A stretch of DNA of 64,000 nucleotides. It comes from Bradyrhizobium sp. ISRA430. Lineage in GTDB: Bacteria; Pseudomonadota; Alphaproteobacteria; Rhizobiales; Xanthobacteraceae. Position numbers and translations under genes: made by a program. The notes beneath the pieces are model-generated. The model saw only the letters and a program-made list of their open reading frames with translations, had not been told where the DNA came from and did not search any database. This document shows positions 59,282 to 64,000 of the stretch, piece by piece (positions within the stretch are counted from its first letter, which is position 1; every line of letters starts with the position of its first letter). The stretch covers positions 6,426,501 through 6,490,500 of the forward strand of contig NZ_CP094516.1 in assembly GCF_029909975.1 (NCBI RefSeq). Reading direction: 5' to 3'.

Positions 59282-60274
59282 CTAACGCGACCTTAGAGGA
59301 TGCGCTTTCTGGTGCCAGCTCCAGGCGGTCCGGATCACGGTCGGCAAGTCGGAGTGACGCGGCACGAAGTTCAGCACCTTTCGCGCAGCGGAGGGGTCGG
59401 CGACCAGATAGGTCGGATCGCCGGCGCGCCGCGGCTTGATGGTGTGAGGCACCTCGCGTCCGGTCTCCTGCCTGATGGTGGTCAGGATTTCGCGCACCGA
59501 AAAGCCAGAGCCGGTACCGAGATTGAAGCTGGCGCCGGAATGACCCTGCTCGAGGAGCTTCAATGCCGCGACATGCGCCGCGGCGAGGTCGGTGACATGG
59601 ATGTAGTCGCGGATCGCGGTGCCGTCGGGCGTGTCGTAGTCATCGCCGAACACGGCGAAGTCGACATGGCCCTGCAACGCCATCATGGCGCGGGGAATGA
59701 GATGTGTCTCGTTGTCGCGCAGCTCACCGATGCCGCCGGCGGGATCGGCGCCGCTGGCGTTGAAATAGCGCAGGCAGAACGCGCCGAAGCCGTAGGCCGA
59801 GCGATAATCGGCGAGCATGCGCTCGATCATCAGCTTCGAAGCACCGTAGGGATTGATCGGGTTGCACGGGAAATCCTCCGGCAGCGCCTTGGAATCGGCG
59901 TTGCCGTAGACGGCGCCGGTCGAGGAGAACACGATGCGCTGGCAGCCAGCGTTGCGCATCGCCTGCAACAGCGACAGCGTGCCCTGCACGTTGTTGATGT
60001 AGTATTTCTGTGGGGCGGTCATGGACTCGCCGACCAGGCTCGCTGCTGCAAAGTGCATCACCGCCGCGATCTCGTGCTCGTTAAAGGCGCGCGCGAGTGC
60101 CGCGCCGTCGAGCAGATCGCCGGTCACCAGCGGGCCGGTGACAAAGTCACGATGGCCTGTCGAAAGATTGTCATAAACCACCGGCTGATAACCGGCAGCG
60201 GCCAGCGCCCGGCACGCATGCGAGCCAATATAGCCCGCGCCTCCTGTGACGAGGACAGTCGGTCGGTCGGTCAT
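59282..60274 (-). CDS. galE: UDP-glucose 4-epimerase
   Basis: This is a 330-residue extended SDR epimerase. VLVTGGAGYIGSHACRALAA is the NAD motif, FSSTGAVYGNADSKAL holds the Ser/Thr, and NPYGASKLMIERMLADY the Y-x-x-x-K. LRYFNASGADPAGGIGE and RDYIHVTDLAAAHVAAL complete the GalE signature. It converts UDP-glucose and UDP-galactose for polysaccharide synthesis (an ExoB role in rhizobia). It follows the WecG/CpsF-type transferase gene on the same strand, 20 bases downstream, within the polysaccharide group. Confidence 0.93.
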   Translation of the reverse strand: MTDRPTVLVTGGAGYIGSHACRALAAAGYQPVVYDNLSTGHRDFVTGPLVTGDLLDGAALARAFNEHEIAAVMHFAAASLVGESMTAPQKYYINNVQGTLSLLQAMRNAGCQRIVFSSTGAVYGNADSKALPEDFPCNPINPYGASKLMIERMLADYRSAYGFGAFCLRYFNASGADPAGGIGELRDNETHLIPRAMMALQGHVDFAVFGDDYDTPDGTAIRDYIHVTDLAAAHVAALKLLEQGHSGASFNLGTGSGFSVREILTTIRQETGREVPHTIKPRRAGDPTYLVADPSAARKVLNFVPRHSDLPTVIRTAWSWHQKAHPLRSR

Positions 60275-60294
60275 GTCGTTACTCTACGTCTCTC

Positions 60295-61101
60295 TCAGCG
60301 ATTGGATGGCCGGTTGCGGCTGAAGAGAAGATAGAGCGCGCGGGGGTTAGTGGTCAAATAGCGCCAGAACAGACGGCGTGGTTCGAGCCAGGTTCGCCAG
60401 GCCCATTCGAGTCCGATCTTCTGCATCCATTGCGGCGCGCGTGAGCGGCTGCCTGACAAAAAGTTGAACAGGCCACCGGAGGTCTTAATGACGCCAACAT
60501 TGGTCAGCAGCGGCGTGTATTCCTCGACAAATGCCTGCTCGACCGGCACGCCGAGAGCGACCCACAGATAGTCGGGCGCGAGCGCATTGATCTCCTCGAC
60601 CTTCGCGCGCAGCGCGTCGCCGCGCAGATAACCGTGGCTGCGTCCGACGATCCTAAGATTGGGATACAGCTTCTGGACATTCTCGACCGCAGTGGCGTTC
60701 TCGGCTTCGCTGGCGCCAAACATGTAGAAGGTGCGGCCGGCCGCTTCGGCCTTGCGCGCGACCACATGGAACAGATCCGTAGTTGCGACGCGCTCCGGCA
60801 GCGGGAACCAGGATTGCAGCTTCGAGGCCGCGACCAGCGGCTGGCCATCGGCGTTGATGAGATCGGCGGCGCGAAACAGACGCTCGGTCTGCGGCTCGGT
60901 CGAGCAGCGCGCCAGCACCTCGCCGTTGGCCGACGTCAGGAACAACGGACGGCCGATGCGATGACGCGGGTCGGTCGCCTCGATCATGAAATCGGCGGTT
61001 GCTTCGAGATCGAGCGCGGCCATGCGAAGGCCGCCGACGGTGATCCGTGGCACGTCGGCGGTCGCTTCCCGCCCGTCCAGATTGACGCGACGCTCAAGCA
61101 T
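60295..61101 (-). CDS. WecG/TagA/CpsF-family glycosyltransferase
   Basis: This is a 268-residue glycosyltransferase of family GT26. LFLTSANGEVLARCSTEPQT opens the core, ADLINADGQPLVAASKLQSW holds the N-x-D-G motif, FYMFGASEAENATAVENVQK the second motif, and LWVALGVPVEQAFVEEYTPL the G-x-P-x-Q-E-like motif. The C-terminus has an amphipathic, basic stretch (EWAWRTWLEPRRLFWRYL) suited to membrane attachment. It adds a sugar to a lipid-linked polysaccharide precursor. Its start overlaps the ExoP-like gene stop by 8 bases, so the two are coupled. Confidence 0.9.
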   Translation of the reverse strand: MLERRVNLDGREATADVPRITVGGLRMAALDLEATADFMIEATDPRHRIGRPLFLTSANGEVLARCSTEPQTERLFRAADLINADGQPLVAASKLQSWFPLPERVATTDLFHVVARKAEAAGRTFYMFGASEAENATAVENVQKLYPNLRIVGRSHGYLRGDALRAKVEEINALAPDYLWVALGVPVEQAFVEEYTPLLTNVGVIKTSGGLFNFLSGSRSRAPQWMQKIGLEWAWRTWLEPRRLFWRYLTTNPRALYLLFSRNRPSNR

Positions 61102-63457
61102 ATTGCCTGCCTCGCTGGCGCGTTTGAGTTTCAGGGGTGAGCTCGTCGAGCACGACGCCCACGAGCTTGCGCTCGGCGCCGCCGAGCGCGCTCAGGATCT
61201 CTTCCAGACTGTCGTTGATGTCGAGGCTGGTCGGCAGCACCGCCACCACCGCATCAACGCCGTCGAGCAGCTTGCGGCCCGCGCCAGAGAGCGGCATCGC
61301 CGGACCATCGAGCACGACGAGATCATAGCCACCGGTGGAGCGCGCCTGCGCGACCGCTTTGCGGATGGCCTCGGCCGTCTTGCCGGCATCGCTCTCGGCG
61401 ACCGGCAGCACCGAGATGCCATTGACGGTCTTGATCTCGCGCGCGCCCTTGCTGCCGATCGAGAGCCAACCGAGCTTGCTCGGCTCGCTCTTGCCGGGCC
61501 GGCTGAGCTTGCCCGACAGATTGTGCGCCTGATGGTCGGCGTCGATCATCAGCACGCGGCTGCCATCGCGCGCGGCCGCCAGCGCGAAATTCAGCGCGGT
61601 GACGCTGCGCTCGGTGGTTTCGCCGGCGCCGACCAGCGCGACGACCGGCATCGCCTTGGCGCCGGCGCGCCGTGCCACGGCGGTGCGCATGTCGCGCAAC
61701 GCATTCAACAGCGTCGTCAGCGGAAATCCGGGACGCAGCGTCGGCCAGCCGAGCCGGGTGAGATCGGTGCCGCCTCCGGACGCGAGGATGGCGCCGAGCG
61801 TGCGGATGACGTCTGCCTCCTGGAGACGTGCGATCAAAGGCTTTTCGATTGGGATCAGAAGCGCGTCGACCGGTGCGAGCGGCGGCGCCTGCGGCACGGT
61901 TTCGATCGGATGGGACAGCGTCGTCTCAGACACAGCCGGCGACCGCGCCGGAGGCTCTCTCGTTGGAGGCACACTGGCGGTCTCCGGCTCAGGCGTCCGT
62001 TCACGACGTTTCGGCTCGGGCGCGGTGGTGGCGCCGGAGAACAGGTGCTTGGCGGCGACAAACCAGAAGGCGGCGAGGAGTCCGCCAAAGATGAAGCCGA
62101 TCATGGCGAACAGGCTCATGGCCGGCGGGAACGAGCGCCGCTGCGGCACTGTGGCCTCGCCGATGACGCGGGCCGCCGACGTGTTCAGGCTCTCCTGCTC
62201 CTCGGTCTCGCGCGAGCGCTTGAGGAAGGATTGATAGACGTCGCGGCTTGCATCGGCTTCGCGCTCGAGCTCGCGCAGGCGCACGGCGGCTTGGCTAAGC
62301 TGGACGCTCTGCCGCTTCTGCGCTTCCAGCGCCCGGTTGAGCGATGCCTCGTAGTCGCGGGCACGCGTCAAGTCGTTCTTGGCCGACTGGGCGATGCGGT
62401 CGATCTCCTCGTTGATGGTGCGCTTGAGATCCTCGACCTGCTTTTCGGTCTGGCGCAGGGTCGGATGCCGCGGCCCGAGCTCGCCGGTCTGCTCCGCGTA
62501 CTTCTTGCGGGCATCAGCATATTGCGCGCGCAGATTGGCGATCGTCGGCGATTGCAGGGCTTCGGGGATCGCACCTGCATCCGCCGCTGTGCGCCGGCTC
62601 GCTTCGATCTGGTCGAAGCGTGCCTGCGCATCCAGCGTCGCCGCGCGCGCCGCGGCCAGCCGCTGGTTGCTCGCGGAGAGCTGCTGGTCGCTGATCAGCG
62701 TGTCCTGCGTGCCGACGAAATTGTTCTGGGCTTTGTAGGTGGCAAGCGCGGTCTCGGCGTTGCGGAGCCGCTCGCGCAGCTCCTTCAGTCGGCCGGACAG
62801 GTCATTGGTGGCGCGCCGCGCTGCCAGGGCCTGCGAGTTGCGCGACTCCGTCAGGTACGCGTTGGTCAGCGTGTTGGCGAGCATTGCCGCCTTGGCGGGG
62901 TCGGTCGACCAGACCTCGATATCGACGATGAAGCTCTTCTCGGTCTTGCGGATCGTGATGTGCTTGTTCAGCGCATCGAGGGCTGCAAGCTGCACCTCCT
63001 TCTGCTCCCCAGCGGAGGGGGCGCGGGCCTGGAGACCGACGAGGCCGAGCAGCGACGACATCAACGTCTTGCCGTCGCCGCCGCCGAATTCCGGATCCTT
63101 GTCGAGATTGGCCTGCTGGATGACTTTCAGCAGCACGCTGTTGGACGTGATCAGGCGAGCCTGGCTCTCCACCACCATGGACATGCCGGACACGTCCTGC
63201 GCGCGCGGCGTGAGCTCGCGATCGACGAGCTGGAGCTCACGCGGATCGACATAGAGCTGGGCGGTGGCGGTGTAGCGGGGTGTCAGGCTCTTGCCGACGG
63301 TGACCGCGAGCGTTGCACCGAGGAGAGCCGCACCGACAATGGCAACCTTGCGCCGCCAGAGCAGGCTGACGAGCTCCAGCACATTGAAGCCGGCGTGCGG
63401 CCGCGGCTGCACCGCCTCCGACACGGCCCGATTTATCGGCTGGTTGTAGTCAAGCAT
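61094..63457 (-). CDS. ExoP/Wzc-like polysaccharide chain-length protein with degenerate kinase domain
   Basis: This is a 787-residue inner-membrane protein. The Wzz domain starts at VLELVSLLWRRKVAIVGAAL, a long coiled coil (residues about 220-450) follows, and a second helix is MSLFAMIGFIFGGLLAAFWF. A proline-rich linker leads to a BY-kinase-like ATPase domain. There the Walker A position reads VALVGAGETTERSVTALNFA without the G-K-S/T, while Walker A' (VLMIDADHQ) and Walker B (LVVLDGPAMPL) remain. No C-terminal tyrosine cluster is present. It probably sets chain length without tyrosine-kinase activity. It starts at ATG 63457 after a GGGGAT sequence. Confidence 0.88.
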   Translation of the reverse strand: MLDYNQPINRAVSEAVQPRPHAGFNVLELVSLLWRRKVAIVGAALLGATLAVTVGKSLTPRYTATAQLYVDPRELQLVDRELTPRAQDVSGMSMVVESQARLITSNSVLLKVIQQANLDKDPEFGGGDGKTLMSSLLGLVGLQARAPSAGEQKEVQLAALDALNKHITIRKTEKSFIVDIEVWSTDPAKAAMLANTLTNAYLTESRNSQALAARRATNDLSGRLKELRERLRNAETALATYKAQNNFVGTQDTLISDQQLSASNQRLAAARAATLDAQARFDQIEASRRTAADAGAIPEALQSPTIANLRAQYADARKKYAEQTGELGPRHPTLRQTEKQVEDLKRTINEEIDRIAQSAKNDLTRARDYEASLNRALEAQKRQSVQLSQAAVRLRELEREADASRDVYQSFLKRSRETEEQESLNTSAARVIGEATVPQRRSFPPAMSLFAMIGFIFGGLLAAFWFVAAKHLFSGATTAPEPKRRERTPEPETASVPPTREPPARSPAVSETTLSHPIETVPQAPPLAPVDALLIPIEKPLIARLQEADVIRTLGAILASGGGTDLTRLGWPTLRPGFPLTTLLNALRDMRTAVARRAGAKAMPVVALVGAGETTERSVTALNFALAAARDGSRVLMIDADHQAHNLSGKLSRPGKSEPSKLGWLSIGSKGAREIKTVNGISVLPVAESDAGKTAEAIRKAVAQARSTGGYDLVVLDGPAMPLSGAGRKLLDGVDAVVAVLPTSLDINDSLEEILSALGGAERKLVGVVLDELTPETQTRQRGRQYA

Positions 63458-63603
63458 GATCCCCAGCTTTCATTCCAATTGCCGCGGGCTGAGGGGTTAC
63501 TCTTCGGGTCACGCCACGCACCAGGGATATGGGCGCCAAATCAACGCAACAGGGAAAATTAACCATACTCATTGAGGGACTATTCACCGAAATGGCAAAC
63601 AAA

Positions 63604-63615
63604 GCGTTTAAACGC
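63604..63615. promoter_or_regulatory. 12-bp palindrome GCGTTTAAACGC upstream of the exoP-like gene
   Basis: A perfect 12-bp palindrome lies 147 bases before the ExoP-like start, in an AT-rich spacer (63458-63754) that holds no gene-like frame. It is a plausible regulator site for the polysaccharide operon. Confidence 0.4.
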
Positions 63616-63754
63616 AGGGCACTCTTCGACGCGTCGTCGTGACGCTGCCGATGCGCAAGTTCCTCAGAGATTAACGGTTCGTTACTGGCGAGCAGCGCAG
63701 CGTCATGGAGCGGCGCCGCGTGTCCGGCGATTGACCGCGCGCTCACCATGTTCG

Positions 63755-64000
63755 TCAGCGCTTCCGCAGGATGACGTGATAGTCGCCGCGCCGGACGTCG
63801 GTGCCGCGCGGAAGCGCGGCATTCAGTACGGCCGCGCCGGCGTCGACGAGGGCGGCGAACAGCGGCTTGCGTTGGCGCATCTCGGGATAGCGCGGGCTCT
63901 CGACCTCGCGGCGGTAGATCATCTCGAGGCCGTGGCTCGCCGCAAATGCCTCGAGCTTGGCCAGCGTCACCAGCGGATGGAAGAAGGTCGGGAACGGCGG
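63755..64000 (-). CDS. C-terminus of a methyltransferase-like protein (cut by window edge)
   Basis: The visible 81 residues read PPFPTFFHPLVTLAKLEAFA, then SHGLEMIYRREVESPRYPEM, and end PRGTDVRRGDYHVILRKR. The sequence and its position in the polysaccharide group suit the tail of a class I SAM-dependent methyltransferase. The SAM-binding motifs lie beyond the right edge, so the call is tentative. The frame is open to the window end, and an internal ATG at 63970 is not taken as the start. Confidence 0.5.
   Translation of the reverse strand, partial: PPFPTFFHPLVTLAKLEAFAASHGLEMIYRREVESPRYPEMRQRKPLFAALVDAGAAVLNAALPRGTDVRRGDYHVILRKR

Noticed and set aside
60986..63562. 858-residue plus-strand frame opposite the ExoP-like and WecG genes
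   Set aside because: It is antisense to well-supported genes, very arginine/glycine/histidine-rich and has no family features. Such frames arise in high-GC genes on the complementary strand.
1..64000. tRNA, rRNA or other structured RNA genes
   Set aside because: No sequence with tRNA arms, anticodon loop or rRNA segments was noticed. A covariance-model scan would be decisive and was not possible.
1..64000. Insertion sequences, integrases or prophage genes
   Set aside because: No transposase, recombinase or phage structural motif was recognised in any plausible frame, and no terminal inverted repeats with target duplications were found around genes.

Overview
The window reads as a chromosomal segment of a high-GC alphaproteobacterium, most likely Bradyrhizobium or a close relative. 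This is inferred from gene content (TRAP, ABC and catabolic genes with GntR, LysR and Lrp regulators), strong GC bias at third codon positions, many ATGA stop/start overlaps, GTG and TTG starts, and several families of intergenic palindromes typical of Bradyrhizobium genomes. No rRNA, tRNA, CRISPR array, transposase or integrase was seen. Two genes are split by an apparent one-base deletion (an ATC-hydrolase-like gene near 4395 and a sensor kinase near 20603).

Layout. 1-3295: TRAP transporter dctPQM (dctM runs off the left edge) divergent from a GntR regulator. 3362-5992: small conserved genes and an AraC regulator. 6386-7387: formylglycine-generating enzyme; 7585-9117: FAD monooxygenase. 9296-16853: a catabolic island with a shikimate-dehydrogenase-like enzyme, a sugar-type ABC importer lacking its ATPase, a GntR regulator, a divergent type I sulfatase and a mandelate-racemase-like enolase. 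17025-19625: orphan LivK-type binding protein and a degenerate esterase. 20097-25525: a possible envelope-sensing module made of a DUF4173 membrane protein, a CreBC-like two-component system (kinase frameshifted) and a divergent membrane-anchored GH3 enzyme.

25820-35747: zinc-ribbon protein, SDR, aldehyde dehydrogenase, old-yellow enzyme, GFA-like protein, benzoylformate-decarboxylase-like ThDP enzyme, LLM monooxygenase and M20 peptidase. 35833-40392: glutamate/aspartate-type ABC importer and a D-amino-acid transaminase. 40568-45002: EmrAB-type efflux plus AhpD-like protein, divergent from a LysR regulator. 45296-50944: exported amidase, fused indolepyruvate ferredoxin oxidoreductase and divergent Lrp regulator. 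51080-54322: three-gene catabolic operon (Ldh-type dehydrogenase, LLM monooxygenase, FAH-family hydrolase). 54625-58740: 1371-residue protein with five GAF repeats plus GGDEF and EAL. 59282-64000: polysaccharide genes (galE, WecG/CpsF transferase, ExoP-like chain-length protein) and a gene cut by the right edge.

The links between genes rest on adjacency, shared operators and active-site residues read from the translations. The formylglycine enzyme and the sulfatase are a natural maturase and client pair. The DUF4173, two-component and GH3 genes share a divergent control region holding an 11-bp-phased direct repeat. The LysR and efflux genes share a 31-bp operator-like sequence.
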